A stretch of DNA of 64,000 nt from Stappia sediminis (GCF_009826895.1 NZ_WUMV01000008.1:248001-312000); one strand, 5' to 3'; numbered from the stretch's first letter, positions 46,749 to 58,553 are shown. Notes: a model not told the origin generated them from the letters alone. Made by a program: numbers and translations.

Positions 46749-47948
46749 TGCTTACGCCTCCTAAGCTCCTTATCGGAACGCGCCGCCGCAATCGTTCCGA
46801 AGAATTTTTCTGGCCCCTGCGCCACCCGCCCCTGACCGGCAAGCGGCACAAAATCTTCCCGGCGGGGCGACGCCGCCGCCCCGTCAAATACCTGGTTCAT
46901 TCCGGTAATCGCGTATCGCTCATCGACAGGACAAGACGCCTATCGACGGCCGCTCACCGCCCGACGCTCCTCGAACGGTCCGGGACCCGCTTCGTGCAGG
47001 TCCCGCGCCGCCGGTCCGGTGCCTGCGGCGGAGCGGCACAAAAAGGCCATTGCGCCGCCGCGGTCAAGCCCCTTGTTCAATCCATCTTCGAACGCGACCG
47101 GAGCCGTTTTCCCCGAAGGCCCGCGCCCCGCTACGTAAGCTGCGAAAGCCGATCCGGCGCCGATAACGTTTCCAATTGAGGTGAAGGTTAATCCGGTTCC
47201 CCGGCGTTTCCCCGCGCCGCGGCCGCCTTGAGCATATCGAACCCGGAGCGGCTTCCGATCACGAAAGCGCTCTGGATGCGTCTTGCCCCGCAAAGGCGCG
47301 CAGATGCCGCCTCCGGCACATCCGGTTTTCATTAACTCAGACACACTGCCCCCTTCTCGCCGAATGTATTCGGCAAGCAACCAAGATAATCTTTTTGGTG
47401 ATTACGCCCGCTACATGAACAGGCCTGAAGTATCCGACCCCGGACTTATGCCGTCGTCGAGTGGCCTACGTGCGAACACTGGTCGAAATGATCGCTCAGA
47501 ATTTGGGCAATATTTCTTCATTGCTCTTTCACAGGCTCGTTGATCTTCGATTTACGATTAGACCGGGCGACCGCCCGATGGAGATGACAATACACAGCCC
47601 CTTTACCCCCTGCAACAGCGTATGGTTACCGATTTCTTAACGCAGCGTCCGTATGCGTGAAGCCTGCAACATCACCCAAAGGGGTGAGGAAATGAGAAGG
47701 CTTTTGGACTCAATGTTTTTTTCCCGCCGCAAGCGTCGAAACCCCCGGTATGCAAAAGCTCAAAAATTTTTTTTCGACCCCGATCTTGACTCTCAAAAAA
47801 ACGTATAGGCACCCCTCCCCACTTGGGGACATCCTCGTAACCAACTGAAAAACATGCATAAATTTTGACACGCTAAAAATCGTTATTTTTCCGTATCAAG
47901 AACCTGAACTTTAGGCGAATACCCTTGCGGAAGCCTTCACCGGCTAAC
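46749..47948. promoter_or_regulatory. dnaA upstream region, candidate origin neighbourhood
   Basis: 1.2 kb between dnaA and the rpsT terminator with no credible large gene. The part next to dnaA (46749-47330) is GC-rich; 47330-47948 is distinctly AT-rich with A and T tracts (CTCAAAAATTTTTTTTCG, ATAAATTTTGACACG). It must hold the dnaA promoter. I searched by eye for TTATCCACA boxes and found none within one mismatch, apart from TCTTTCACA at about 47525, so an oriC here is not established. Confidence 0.4.
47692..47808 (+). CDS. possible small basic protein (38 aa)
   Basis: An ATG at 47692 follows GGGGTGAGGAA, a reasonable Shine-Dalgarno, and opens a 38-codon frame to TAG at 47808. The product has a basic middle (FFSRRKRRNPRYAKAQK) and no hydrophobic segment. 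The ribosome site is inside a TCACCC-AAA-GGGGTGA palindrome, which could hide it in RNA. It runs against dnaA. Too short to be certain; could be chance. Confidence 0.3.
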   Translation: MRRLLDSMFFSRRKRRNPRYAKAQKFFFDPDLDSQKNV

Positions 47949-47977
47949 AAAAAAGCCCGGTCAAAAAACCGGGCTTT
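47949..47977 (-). terminator. rpsT terminator
   Basis: AAGCCCGGT (47953-47961) pairs with ACCGGGCTT (47968-47976); on the minus strand a T6 run follows. Confidence 0.85.
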
Positions 47978-48019
47978 CTAGCGCAGATTGCAGGTTTTTC
48001 ACCCGCAGTCGCATATCTA

Positions 48020-48286
48020 TCAGGCGCCGAGCGCCTTGATGCGGGCATTCAGGCGCGACACCTTGCGCGCAGCGGTGTTCTTGTGAAAGACGCCGCTGGA
48101 TGCCGCACGCATCAGCTCCGGCTGCGCGGCCTTGAGAGCCTCGCTCGCCTTCGTCTGATCGCCGGAGGCGATCGCCTCCTCTACGGTGCGAAGGTAGGTC
48201 CGCACGCGGCTGCGGCGGGTCTTGTTGATGGCCGTGCGGCGAGCGATCTTGCGCGCTGCCTTCTTGGCCGAGGGTGTATTGGCCAT
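48020..48286 (-). CDS. rpsT: 30S ribosomal protein S20
   Basis: 88 residues, highly basic and helical: [39 protein letters not shown] and the typical C-terminal [21 protein letters not shown]. Start MANTPSAKK at 48286; the upstream extension is not part of S20. Binds 16S rRNA. Monocistronic with its own terminator. Confidence 0.97.
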   Translation of the reverse strand: MANTPSAKKAARKIARRTAINKTRRSRVRTYLRTVEEAIASGDQTKASEALKAAQPELMRAASSGVFHKNTAARKVSRLNARIKALGA

Positions 48287-48561
48287 TTTCAGTCCTGATC
48301 CGTTCGGCTGAGCCCGGAGCACCTTCCACGAAGGCGGCCCCAGGATCATTACGTGAGAGCAAATCCGTTTGGCCGGAACTGCCCTCGGTCCAAGTCAAGA
48401 TCGAGGCTGCGGCAAGCCGCCCCGGTCAGACAATTGCGAGAAACGAAAACGGCGGCGGCACGAGCCGCCACCGATCAAGCGGTGCTTATAAGGCCGCGCA
48501 ATTCGCCCGTCAACGCGTTTCAGGACGGAAATTGGGCATTCCCGCGCGTCCCGCCCGCATA

Positions 48562-49335
48562 TTATTTGTTCCTAAACTGCGGCGCGCGCTTTTCCACGAA
48601 GGCGGCCATGCCTTCCTTCTGGTCTTCAGAAGCGAACATCGCATGGAACAGGCGGCGCTCGAAGCGCACGCCTTCGGCAAGCGTCGTCTCATAGGCGCGA
48701 TTGACGCTTTCCTTCGTCATCATGGTGATGGGCAGCGAGAAATCGGCGATCTTTTCCGCCACCTTCAGCGCTTCGTCCACAAGCTCGTCGACAGGAAGGA
48801 CGCGGCTGACAAGACCCGAGCGCTCGGCTTCCTGCGCATCCATCATGCGGCCCGTCAGGCACATTTCCATGGCCTTCGACTTGCCCACGAAACGGGTGAG
48901 CCGCTGGGTGCCGCCGGCACCCGGCATGACGCCAAGGGTGATCTCGGGCTGGCCGAAGCGCGCGTTTTCGCCCGCCAGGATGAAATCGCACATCATGGCA
49001 AGCTCGCAGCCGCCGCCCAGCGCATAGCCCGCGACCGCCGCGATGATCGGCTTGCGGAAGCGCGAGACGTTGTCCCAGCTCGTGATGAAGTCGCCCTTGT
49101 AGGCGTCCATATAGGTGAGCGAGCTCATCTCCTTGATGTCCGCGCCCGCCGCAAAGGCTTTTTCGGAACCGGTCAGCACGACGCTGCCGATCTTGTCGTC
49201 CGCCTCGAAGCCGGCCAGGGCCTCGTTCACCTCTCCGATAAGCACGGAATTGAGCGCGTTGAGCGCATTCGGCCGGTTGAGCGTGATCAGCCCCACCTTG
49301 CCGCGTTTTTCGACCAGAATATTGTCGTAGGCCAT
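48562..49335 (-). CDS. enoyl-CoA hydratase
   Basis: 257 residues of the crotonase family, hydrating 2-enoyl-CoA in fatty acid oxidation. Seen: [36 protein letters not shown] (oxyanion and CoA region), [51 protein letters not shown], which includes the two catalytic Glu positions. The ATG at 49335 follows a GGGAGG Shine-Dalgarno; the much longer frame upstream is a shadow of mutM. Widely called fadB1/echA-like; exact substrate unknown. Confidence 0.94.
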   Translation of the reverse strand: MAYDNILVEKRGKVGLITLNRPNALNALNSVLIGEVNEALAGFEADDKIGSVVLTGSEKAFAAGADIKEMSSLTYMDAYKGDFITSWDNVSRFRKPIIAAVAGYALGGGCELAMMCDFILAGENARFGQPEITLGVMPGAGGTQRLTRFVGKSKAMEMCLTGRMMDAQEAERSGLVSRVLPVDELVDEALKVAEKIADFSLPITMMTKESVNRAYETTLAEGVRFERRLFHAMFASEDQKEGMAAFVEKRAPQFRNK

Positions 49336-49532
49336 GAAACCTCCCGATGATGAGCGAATGGCGCAATGTCCGGGCGCCGGCCCGTGCCAGGACGCTTCGC
49401 CCGCCCGAACGCACAGCAAGCGCACATATATATAAGTCAGGCAAGAAGGGGTAACGGAAGCAACCGCGCCCCGCAACTGGACGTGCGGCCAGTGCCCGCA
49501 TGCGCAGGCAGCCGCACCCGCACCCGGCGATG

Positions 49533-50456
49533 CTATTTCTGGCAGCGCGCGCAGAAAAAGGACGAGCGCCCGCCCTGCACCTCGCGCAAGACCGTGCCGC
49601 CGCAGCCTTCCCGCGGGCAGGACGCACCCTCCCGGTCGTAGACCAGGAAGCTGTGCTGGAAATATCCGAGCGTGCCATCCGCCTGCCGGTGATCGCGCAA
49701 GGAGGACCCGCCGGCAGCGATCGCCTCGGCGATCACCTCGCGGATCGACCGCGCCAGCCTTTCCGCCGCCACCGTGCCCTTGCCGGCCTTCGTGACGATG
49801 GTGCCGGCGGCGCGTTTCGGGGAAAGGCCCGCCCGATGCAGCGCCTCGCACACATATATATTGCCGAGCCCCGCAATCAGCCGCTGGTCGAGAAGGGCTG
49901 CCTTGAGCGGCGTCTTCCGGCCGTTGAAGAGGCGCGCCAGCAGATCCGCGTCAAGCTGGTTTCCCGTCGGCTCGATGCCGAGCTTTTCGAAAAGGGGATG
50001 ACTTGCAAGACCCGCGCGTTCAACAAGCGTCATGAAGCCGAAGCGGCGCGGATCGTTGTAGACGATCCTGACGGCGCCCGGACGCGCGGCGCCTTCAAGA
50101 TGAAAGACAACGTGATCGTGGCGCTGGTCCTTCGAGCGGGGGTGGTGAAACTCGCCGGGCGCTTCCGCCTCGCCCGCCTCCGACTGACCCGCCTCCGACT
50201 GACCCGCCTCTACCCTGAAAGAACCGGACATGCCGAGATGCATGACCAGCACGCTGCCGTCATCGAGATCGGCCATCAGGTATTTCGAGCGCCGCCCGAG
50301 GCCGGTCACGCGCCGCCCCGTAAGCCTGTCCGCGAAACGCTCGGGAAAAGGAAAGCGCAGGTCCGGCCGGCGCTGCTCCACCCGCAGGATGCGCGCATCC
50401 TCGAAACTGGGGGCAAGGCCGCGGCGAACCGTCTCAACCTCTGGCAATTCGGGCAT
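49533..50456 (-). CDS. mutM: formamidopyrimidine-DNA glycosylase
   Basis: 307 residues. Removes 8-oxoguanine and other oxidised purines. N-terminal [13 protein letters not shown] supplies Pro-2 and Glu-3 catalytic residues; middle [21 protein letters not shown]-terminal zinc finger [13 protein letters not shown]...FFCARCQK. Contains an unusual insertion [16 protein letters not shown] around residues 85-100, coded by a 15-bp tandem repeat at about 50178-50215, which lengthens the protein relative to the usual ~270-290. Divergent from ubiE. Confidence 0.95.
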   Translation of the reverse strand: MPELPEVETVRRGLAPSFEDARILRVEQRRPDLRFPFPERFADRLTGRRVTGLGRRSKYLMADLDDGSVLVMHLGMSGSFRVEAGQSEAGQSEAGEAEAPGEFHHPRSKDQRHDHVVFHLEGAARPGAVRIVYNDPRRFGFMTLVERAGLASHPLFEKLGIEPTGNQLDADLLARLFNGRKTPLKAALLDQRLIAGLGNIYVCEALHRAGLSPKRAAGTIVTKAGKGTVAAERLARSIREVIAEAIAAGGSSLRDHRQADGTLGYFQHSFLVYDREGASCPREGCGGTVLREVQGGRSSFFCARCQK

Positions 50457-50565
50457 GGAAATCGGTATCCCTTTCTATCTTCCGGCAATACATACAGGAT
50501 TCAGCCTACGCCGTGGCAATGCGATGCGGCTTATATTATGGTCCGCCGCGAAAAGGAGAACAGGC

Positions 50566-51369
50566 ATGACGGCGAACAAGACCTCCGCCGGGGAAAAAGC
50601 CCGCGCGCATGGGCCGGATATGGCAACGAGCTTCGGCTACCGCACGGTTGCCGACGGCGAGAAACAGCCGCTCGTCAACGACGTGTTCCACAAGGTCGCC
50701 CGCCGCTATGACGTCATGAACGACCTGATGTCGGGCGGCCTGCACCGGCTGTGGAAGGACGCGATGGTCTCGCGCCTCGCGCCGCCGCGCTCGGCCAGGA
50801 CGCCGTATCGCGTTCTCGACGTTGCCGGTGGAACGGGCGATATCGCGACGCGTATCGTCACCCGTTCCGGCGGGCCGGCGGAAGCCACCGTCCTTGATAT
50901 CAACGGCTCGATGCTGGCGGTCGGCCGCGAGCGGGCGGAAAAAGCCGGCCTCGCCGACAAGATCCGCTTCGTGGAGGCGAACGCGGAAGACCTGCCCTTT
51001 CCCGACAGGCACTTCGACGCCTATACGATCGCCTTCGGCATCCGCAACGTGCCGCATATCGACAAGGCGCTATCGGAGGCTTTCCGCGTGCTGAAGCGGG
51101 GCGGACGCCTGCTCGTGCTGGAGTTTTCGCAGGTCGATGTGCCGATGCTGGACCGTGTCTACGATGCCTTTTCCTTCAACGCGATCCCCGCGATCGGGCG
51201 CTACGTTGCCGGAGACGGCGAACCCTATCGGTATCTCGTGGAATCGATCCGCAAGTTCCCCCATCAGGAGCGCTTCGCGCAGATGATCCGCGAGGCCGGT
51301 TTCTCGCGCGTCGACTACCGGAATTTCTCAGGCGGCATCGCCGCGCTCCACAGCGGCTGGAAGATTTGA
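50566..51369 (+). CDS. ubiE: ubiquinone/menaquinone biosynthesis C-methyltransferase
   Basis: 267 residues. SAM-dependent methyltransferase of quinone synthesis: [24 protein letters not shown]-binding [46 protein letters not shown] and [14 protein letters not shown] at the C-terminus. ATG at 50566 follows AAAAGGAGAA. Overlaps or abuts ubiB. Confidence 0.97.
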   Translation: MTANKTSAGEKARAHGPDMATSFGYRTVADGEKQPLVNDVFHKVARRYDVMNDLMSGGLHRLWKDAMVSRLAPPRSARTPYRVLDVAGGTGDIATRIVTRSGGPAEATVLDINGSMLAVGRERAEKAGLADKIRFVEANAEDLPFPDRHFDAYTIAFGIRNVPHIDKALSEAFRVLKRGGRLLVLEFSQVDVPMLDRVYDAFSFNAIPAIGRYVAGDGEPYRYLVESIRKFPHQERFAQMIREAGFSRVDYRNFSGGIAALHSGWKI

Positions 51370-51374
51370 GCAAC

Positions 51375-52943
51375 ATGGCGATAGGCGCAATTTTCCGCCT
51401 TTCACGAGCCGGGTTCGTCATGGCCCGCGAGGGCGTGTTTTCCATCGTCGATCTGCCCGACCTGCCGGCGGGGCCGAAATTCGCGCTCAAACTCGTGCGC
51501 CTGCTCGAGCGCCGCTCCGTCCGGCGAAAGACGAAGGAGGGCAGGCTTTCCGACGCGTTCAACCGGCTGGGACCGTCCTATGTCAAGCTCGGCCAGTTTC
51601 TGGCGACCCGCGCAGATGTTGTCGGCGACGAGGTGGCGCGCGAACTTTCCGCCCTGCAGGACAAGCTGCCGGAGTTTCCTCAGGATCAGGCGCGCCGACA
51701 GGTGGAAGAGCAGCTCGGACGTCCGGTCGAGGAGATATTCGTGGAGTTCGGCGAGCCGGTGGCGGCCGCCTCCATCGCCCAGGTGCATCCGGCGACGATC
51801 CGCACCCGCGACGGGGAGTTGAAGAAGGTCGCCGTCAAGGTGCTGCGCCCGAAGGTGGAAAGTCGCTTCAAGCGCGACCTCGACGGGTTTTATTTCGTCG
51901 CCCGGCTGATCGAGCGCATCCACGCCCCCTCGCGGCGGTTGAGGCCGGTCGCCACCGTCGATACGCTGGCGCGCTCCGTCGAGCTTGAAATGGACTTCCG
52001 CCTGGAAGCGGCAGCCCTTTCGGAAATGGCGGAAAACATCCGCGAGGACGAAGGCTTCCGCGTTCCGGCCGTGGACTGGACGCGCACCGCGAAACGCGTG
52101 CTGACGCTCGACTGGATCGAGGGAACGAAGCTCAACAACCTGGAAAAGCTGAAAGACGACGGCCACGACCTGGTGAAGCTGGGCGAGACCGTCATCCAGT
52201 CGTTCCTGCGCCATGCGGTGCGCGACGGCTTTTTTCACGCCGACATGCACCAGGGCAACCTGTTCGTCGATCCGGACGGGACGATCGTCGCCGTCGATTT
52301 CGGCATCATGGGCAGGCTTTCGCGCGCCGAACGGCGGTTCCTCGCCGAAATCCTCTACGGCTTCATCACCCGCAACTACCGCCGTGTGGCCGAAGTGCAC
52401 TTCGAGGCGGGCTACGTGCCGGACGATCAGGACGTGGAGGTTTTCGCCCAGGCCTTGCGCGCGATCGGCGAGCCGATCCAGGGTCACGACGCGTCGGAAA
52501 TCTCCATGGCGCGGCTTTTGACCCAGCTTCTGGAAGTGACCGAGCTTTTCAACATGCACACCCAGACGCAGCTCATCATGCTGCAAAAGACGATGGTGGT
52601 GGTGGAAGGGGTTGCCAGAACGCTCAATCCGCATCTCGACATGTGGAAGACGTCGGAACCCGTCGTGCGCACCTGGATCGAGCAGAACCTCGGCCCGGCG
52701 GCCCGCCTGCAGGACGTTGCAAGCGGCCTTTCCGCGATGGGGCGCATCGCCGCCGACCTGCCGATCTTCGCCGACCGTCTGGGGAGGCTGTCCTCCGACC
52801 TTGAGGGCATGGCCCAACGGGGGCTCAGGTTCGACGCGCAAACGGCGGAGGCCATCGGCCGCGCGGAGGCGCGCCACTCGCGTTCAGGGCGCATCGCGCT
52901 CTGGGTCATCGCGGCCCTCATCGCCATTGCCGTCCTTTCATAG
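51375..52943 (+). CDS. ubiB: UbiB, ubiquinone biosynthesis kinase-like protein
   Basis: About 522 residues. Atypical ABC1/ADCK kinase fold with the family KxGQ motif GPSYVKLGQFLATRAD, alanine-rich loop EPVAAASIAQVHPATI, catalytic FFHADMHQGNLFVDPDGTIVAVDFGIMGRL (with D and N in the loop and DFG), and a C-terminal membrane segment IALWVIAALIAIAVLS. ATG at 51375 is chosen; a TTG at 51366 overlapping the ubiE stop is an alternative. Downstream is a hairpin pair, not the coaBC gene often found next in related genomes (from memory). Confidence 0.95.
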   Translation: MAIGAIFRLSRAGFVMAREGVFSIVDLPDLPAGPKFALKLVRLLERRSVRRKTKEGRLSDAFNRLGPSYVKLGQFLATRADVVGDEVARELSALQDKLPEFPQDQARRQVEEQLGRPVEEIFVEFGEPVAAASIAQVHPATIRTRDGELKKVAVKVLRPKVESRFKRDLDGFYFVARLIERIHAPSRRLRPVATVDTLARSVELEMDFRLEAAALSEMAENIREDEGFRVPAVDWTRTAKRVLTLDWIEGTKLNNLEKLKDDGHDLVKLGETVIQSFLRHAVRDGFFHADMHQGNLFVDPDGTIVAVDFGIMGRLSRAERRFLAEILYGFITRNYRRVAEVHFEAGYVPDDQDVEVFAQALRAIGEPIQGHDASEISMARLLTQLLEVTELFNMHTQTQLIMLQKTMVVVEGVARTLNPHLDMWKTSEPVVRTWIEQNLGPAARLQDVASGLSAMGRIAADLPIFADRLGRLSSDLEGMAQRGLRFDAQTAEAIGRAEARHSRSGRIALWVIAALIAIAVLS

Positions 52944-52950
52944 AAGACTC

Positions 52951-53024
52951 AGTGTGGTGAATTTGAAATACGCCCGGGTTTAGCAGCCTTCTCCGAAGCG
53001 TATTTCAAATTCGAAAACCACACT
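52951..53024. repeat. long palindromic element 1 after ubiB
   Basis: AGTGTGGT plus ATTTGAAATACGC (52951-52973) pairs with GCGTATTTCAAAT (52998-53010) and ACCACACT (ending 53024). A long stem with a 24-base loop, unlike a simple terminator. Confidence 0.7.
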
Positions 53025-53040
53025 GGATACATTTTTTTGC

Positions 53041-53114
53041 CAGTCACCCTTTTGAATCTGAAGTTCGTTCAGAGCCTGCCGGGAATTGAGGCGAACTTCA
53101 GATCCAGGTGACTG
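53041..53114. repeat. long palindromic element 2 after ubiB
   Basis: CAGTCACC and ATCTGAAGTTCG (53041-53067) pair with CGAACTTCAGAT and GGTGACTG (53092-53114). Similar architecture to the element just upstream, with similar inner-stem spelling but different sequence. Confidence 0.7.
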
Positions 53115-53192
53115 GGGGCTCATTATTGCCCAAAGGACGCCACTGTCTTTTCCTATTCTGATCGGACCATGCGGCGGATGAAGGAGGCCTGC

Positions 53193-53624
53193 ATGACCCG
53201 ACCCCTGAAGTGGCTGATTTTCGCCCTCGTGCTGGCGGCGTTCCTGGGGCTTGACGCCTATGCCGTGCAGCCGGCCGCGCAGGATGCGGCGCAAGCCCCG
53301 AATCAAGCCGGGGAAACGGAAAAGAAGCCCCCTTCGACGGCGGACGGACAGCCCGTGCCGCGCGACGCCGAAACGGTGTGGATCGGCCTGCCGCTGGTCA
53401 ACTCCGACGGCAAGACCATCGGCACCGTCGCCGGCATCCGGCGCGACAACGAAGGCATCGTGCGCGAGGTGACGGCGGAAACCGGCGGAATGCTCGGCTT
53501 TTTCACGAGCCGGCGGGCGATCCCCGTCGACCGGATCGTGCCGGAGAGCGAGCGCATCGTCGTGCCCATGACCGATCAGGAAATCGAGGAAATGCCGGAA
53601 CCCGGCGATGCGGCGGGGAAGTGA
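53193..53624 (+). CDS. exported PRC-barrel-like protein
   Basis: 143 residues. ATG at 53193 has a perfect AAGGAGG five bases upstream. An uncleaved or cleaved N-terminal hydrophobic segment (WLIFALVLAAFLGLDAYA), an Ala/Gln/Pro-rich linker (about 25-55), then a small beta domain (ETVWIGLPLVNSDGKTIGTVAGIRRDNEGIVREVTAETGG...RRAIPVDRI) resembling the PRC-barrel. C-terminus acidic. Function unknown; convergent with alkB. Confidence 0.72.
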   Translation: MTRPLKWLIFALVLAAFLGLDAYAVQPAAQDAAQAPNQAGETEKKPPSTADGQPVPRDAETVWIGLPLVNSDGKTIGTVAGIRRDNEGIVREVTAETGGMLGFFTSRRAIPVDRIVPESERIVVPMTDQEIEEMPEPGDAAGK

Positions 53625-53626
53625 TT

Positions 53627-54253
53627 TCAGGCTTCGGCTTCGGGGGCCGTCACCCGTCTGAGCGTCAGATTTATGCGCCCGCCGCCGGCTAGCAGCGTCG
53701 AGGAGCCGGGGATGAGCCTGTCCACCCCGTGATAGGCAAGGCGCGAGGCCCCGCCAAGCACCAGAACATCCCCCGATGACAGGCGGAAGGAACGCGTCGG
53801 CGCCTTGCGCGCCGTCCCGCCCAGCCTGAAGACGGCGGTATCCCCAAGCGAAACCGAAACGACCGGGGCGTCGAACGTGTCCTCGTCGCGATCCTGATGC
53901 AGGCCCATGCGGGCCTTTTCCTCGTAATAGTTGATGAGGCAAGCTTCCGGCGGCGGCGCGTCGGGCGCGACGTCTGCCCAGAGCCTGGAAAGAACCGCAG
54001 GCATTTCGGGCCAGGCTTCGCCGGTTTCGGGATGGCGCGGCTGATAGCGGTAGCCCTTGATATCCGAAACCCAGCCGAGCGGACCGCAATTCGACATGCG
54101 AACCGAAAACGGCTTTCCCGTTCGCGGCATGAAAGGCCGGAAAAGGGGAGCGGCACGCACCGCGGCGCGGATCTCCTCAACCAGCGCTTCCTGCGCGGAC
54201 TTGTCGAAATAGGAAGGCAGGAAGCGAAAGCCTTCTGGAAAATCGTTCGTCAT
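53627..54253 (-). CDS. alkB: alpha-ketoglutarate-dependent DNA dealkylase AlkB
   Basis: 208 residues. Fe(II)/2-oxoglutarate dioxygenase that repairs 1-methyladenine and 3-methylcytosine. Iron ligands: H-x-D in [10 protein letters not shown] and distal His in [10 protein letters not shown], plus the 2-oxoglutarate arginines in [11 protein letters not shown]-terminal [25 protein letters not shown] and [16 protein letters not shown]. Normal length. Divergent from dnaK. Confidence 0.95.
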   Translation of the reverse strand: MTNDFPEGFRFLPSYFDKSAQEALVEEIRAAVRAAPLFRPFMPRTGKPFSVRMSNCGPLGWVSDIKGYRYQPRHPETGEAWPEMPAVLSRLWADVAPDAPPPEACLINYYEEKARMGLHQDRDEDTFDAPVVSVSLGDTAVFRLGGTARKAPTRSFRLSSGDVLVLGGASRLAYHGVDRLIPGSSTLLAGGGRINLTLRRVTAPEAEA

Positions 54254-54558
54254 GTGCCGGTCCGTATTTTCCTTGCCTGGTCAGGAGATGCAGGCCGACC
54301 CCGACCCCTCCTCGGGGCGAGGCGCCTCACGCCTGCCGCGCCCATAATGACGGCTTGAGCGCCGAGCCTTCAACCGTCACAAACATGAGACAAGACCGGC
54401 GCTGGCGTCTTGCGGCGCGGGACACGCCCACTTATATAGCGGTCACGAATTCGTACCTGTTGCGGCAGCGCCCGCGACACATCAAATCTTGTATCTGCAA
54501 TGGGGACCGGCGTGACGCCTCAACGGGTCTGATCGGTCTGCTGGAAAGGAAGGACGCT
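54254..54558. promoter_or_regulatory. alkB/dnaK divergent intergenic region
   Basis: 305 bp holding the dnaK heat-shock promoter at 54409-54437 and presumably the alkB promoter near 54254-54330. A long in-frame extension of dnaK through this stretch is not coding. Confidence 0.5.
54409..54437 (+). promoter_or_regulatory. RpoH (sigma-32) promoter of dnaK
   Basis: CTTG (54409-54412), 18 bp, CTTATAT (54431-54437): fits the alphaproteobacterial RpoH consensus CTTG-N17-18-CYTATNT. About 120 bp upstream of the dnaK ATG. Confidence 0.75.
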
Positions 54559-56484
<1,926 letters not shown>

Positions 56485-56497
56485 CTGTAGTATGTCT

Positions 56498-56530
56498 TTC
56501 CGGCGCCGGACTTCCGGCGCCGGAATTTTA
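56498..56530 (+). terminator. hairpin between dnaK and dnaJ
   Basis: TTCCGGCGCCGG (56498-56509) and CCGGCGCCGGAA (56514-56525) form a perfect 12-bp stem followed by TTTTA. Probably a partial terminator giving more DnaK than DnaJ. Confidence 0.7.
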
Positions 56531-56738
56531 TGTCAGGTGTCCCGTCCGATGAGATCGCTCCAAATCGAGCTGCCAATCGAAAGCTGCGCCGTGCACCGCC
56601 CCGCCGACCGAAAGCGGGGCGTAATGCTGCCGGGCGCTGCGCGCATGCGGACCGAATTACAGCGCTCCATGGCCTCTTCACCGTGGCCGGGAAATGACGG
56701 AGCGCACATGACGCCGAAAACGTCAGGTGAAGTCATTC

Positions 56739-57866
56739 ATGGATAAACGCGACTACTACGAAGTGTTGGGAGTTGGCCGGGATGCCGACGAGAAAGTGCT
56801 CAAAAGCGCTTATCGCAAGCTCGCGATGCAGTTTCACCCCGACCGCAACCCCGGCGACGAGAGCGCGGAAATCCGCTTCAAGGAAGTCAGCGAAGCATAT
56901 GACGCGCTGAAGGACCCGCAAAAACGCGCAGCCTACGACCGCTTCGGCCATGCAGCGTTCGAAAACGGCGGCTTCGGCGGCGGAGGCGGCGGACACCCCG
57001 GCGACTTCGCGTCCGCCTTCTCCGATATTTTCGACGAATTCTTCGGCATGGGCGCAAACCGCCGCTCCGGCGGGCGCGAGCGCGGCGCGGACCTGCGCTA
57101 CAACCTCGAGGTCACGCTGGAAGAAGCCTATACGGGCAAGACTGTGGAAGTGGAGGTTCCGACCTCCCTTACCTGCGACGAGTGCTCCGGCTCCGGCGCC
57201 AAACCCGGCACGGAACCGCAGACCTGCCGAACCTGCGGCGGCGCGGGCCGGGTCCGCGCGGCGCAGGGTTTCTTCACGCTGGAACGCACCTGCCCCTCTT
57301 GCCAGGGCCGCGGCCAGGTGATTTCCGACCCGTGTTCGGGCTGCGGCGGTTCGGGCCGCAAGTCCCAGATGCGCACGCTTTCGGTCAATATCCCGGCCGG
57401 CATCGAGGATGGAACGCGCATCCGCCTCGCGGGTGAAGGCGAAGCGGGCCTGCGCGGCGGGCCTTCCGGCGACCTCTATATCTTCCTGTCGCTGAAGCCG
57501 CACGAATTCTTCCAGCGCGACGGAGCGGACCTTTTCTGCCGCGTGCCGGTTTCCATGACGACTGCCGCACTCGGCGGGCAGATCGAGGTTCCCACACTCG
57601 AAGGCGTGACCACGCGCGTGAAAGTGCTGGAAGGCACGCAGACCGGAAAGCAGTTCCGCCTGCGCGGCAAGGGCATGCCGGTGCTGCGTTCGCCCCAGTT
57701 CGGCGACATGTACATTCAGGTGACAGTGGAAACACCAACGAACCTGACGAAGAAGCAGCGCGAACTTCTGGCCGAATTCGAAAGCGAATCCTCTGGCGAG
57801 ACACATCCCGCCGCCCATGGTTTCTTCTCGAAAGTGAAAGATTTTCTCGACAATCTCGGTGGTTGA
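56739..57866 (+). CDS. dnaJ: molecular chaperone DnaJ
   Basis: 375 residues, type I Hsp40. J domain [41 protein letters not shown] with HPD, Gly/Phe region ([17 protein letters not shown]), four zinc-finger repeats ([32 protein letters not shown]) and C-terminal substrate domain. Start at 56739; four upstream codons are optional. Follows dnaK by 254 bp. Confidence 0.98.
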   Translation: MDKRDYYEVLGVGRDADEKVLKSAYRKLAMQFHPDRNPGDESAEIRFKEVSEAYDALKDPQKRAAYDRFGHAAFENGGFGGGGGGHPGDFASAFSDIFDEFFGMGANRRSGGRERGADLRYNLEVTLEEAYTGKTVEVEVPTSLTCDECSGSGAKPGTEPQTCRTCGGAGRVRAAQGFFTLERTCPSCQGRGQVISDPCSGCGGSGRKSQMRTLSVNIPAGIEDGTRIRLAGEGEAGLRGGPSGDLYIFLSLKPHEFFQRDGADLFCRVPVSMTTAALGGQIEVPTLEGVTTRVKVLEGTQTGKQFRLRGKGMPVLRSPQFGDMYIQVTVETPTNLTKKQRELLAEFESESSGETHPAAHGFFSKVKDFLDNLGG

Positions 57867-57938
57867 ACGGAAAGTGCCTTGAATTTGCCATTCAGGGAAT
57901 AAAAACTCTGCGAAAGTTTTCATGACAGGGTGTTGGCG

Positions 57939-58553
57939 ATGATCGATATTTCCGCACGGAAGGTTCGCGGATTGCGCGAGAAAATCGCCGACGAGTTGCG
58001 CTTTTTTCGAAGCTGGGCGGGAAACCCGCTGACCACGGGCGCCGTCAGCCCTTCAAGCCCCGACCTGGCGCGCCGCATGGCCGGCTTCATCGAGACGGAC
58101 GGTAACGGCAAGGTGCTGGAACTTGGGCCGGGAACCGGCGTCGTGACGAAGGAAATCCTGCGCCACGGCGTGCCGGCCAGCGATGTCGTCGCGCTGGAGT
58201 ACAACCGCGAATTCTGCCGCCTGCTGCAACGCCGGTATCCCGATATGGCCGTTGTGGAAGGCGATGCCTATACGCTTAGAGAGACGCTGAACGACATGGA
58301 GCCCGGCTCGCTGTCGAGCATCGTTTCGTCCCTCCCGCTTTTCACCAAGCCCAGGCGCGAGCGGCGCTCTCTGATCGAAGATGCCCTGACGCTCCTGAAA
58401 CCGGGCGCGCCCTTCATCCAGTTTTCCTATGCGCTGTTTCCCCCCGTTGCGCCGGAAGCGGACTGGTGCACGCTGCAGCGCACCGGCTGGATCGTCATGA
58501 ACCTGCCCCCGGCAAGGGTCTGGATCTACCGCCGTCCGCCAAGCCGACATTAA
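57939..58553 (+). CDS. pmtA: phospholipid N-methyltransferase, PmtA type
   Basis: 204 residues. Resembles the Sinorhizobium-type PmtA that methylates phosphatidylethanolamine three times to phosphatidylcholine. N-terminal amphipathic ELRFFRSWAGNPLTTGAVSPSSPDLARRMA, SAM-binding VLELGPGTGVVTKEIL, and SSLPLFTKPRRERRSLIEDALTLLKPGAPFIQFSYALFPP. ATG at 57939 chosen (MIDISARK). Downstream of dnaJ by 72 bp. Confidence 0.85.
   Translation: MIDISARKVRGLREKIADELRFFRSWAGNPLTTGAVSPSSPDLARRMAGFIETDGNGKVLELGPGTGVVTKEILRHGVPASDVVALEYNREFCRLLQRRYPDMAVVEGDAYTLRETLNDMEPGSLSSIVSSLPLFTKPRRERRSLIEDALTLLKPGAPFIQFSYALFPPVAPEADWCTLQRTGWIVMNLPPARVWIYRRPPSRH

Noticed and set aside
46940-47380. 146-codon open frame on the minus strand upstream of dnaA
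   Set aside because: No recognisable domain, Gly/Arg-rich composition typical of spurious frames, and no clear ribosome site. I treat the stretch as regulatory.
46749-47948. oriC
   Set aside because: No DnaA box consensus found; kept only as an unproven possibility in the findings.
48562-49851. Enoyl-CoA hydratase with a 170-residue N-terminal extension
   Set aside because: The extension reads out of frame through mutM; the ATG at 49335 has a good Shine-Dalgarno and matches the family start.
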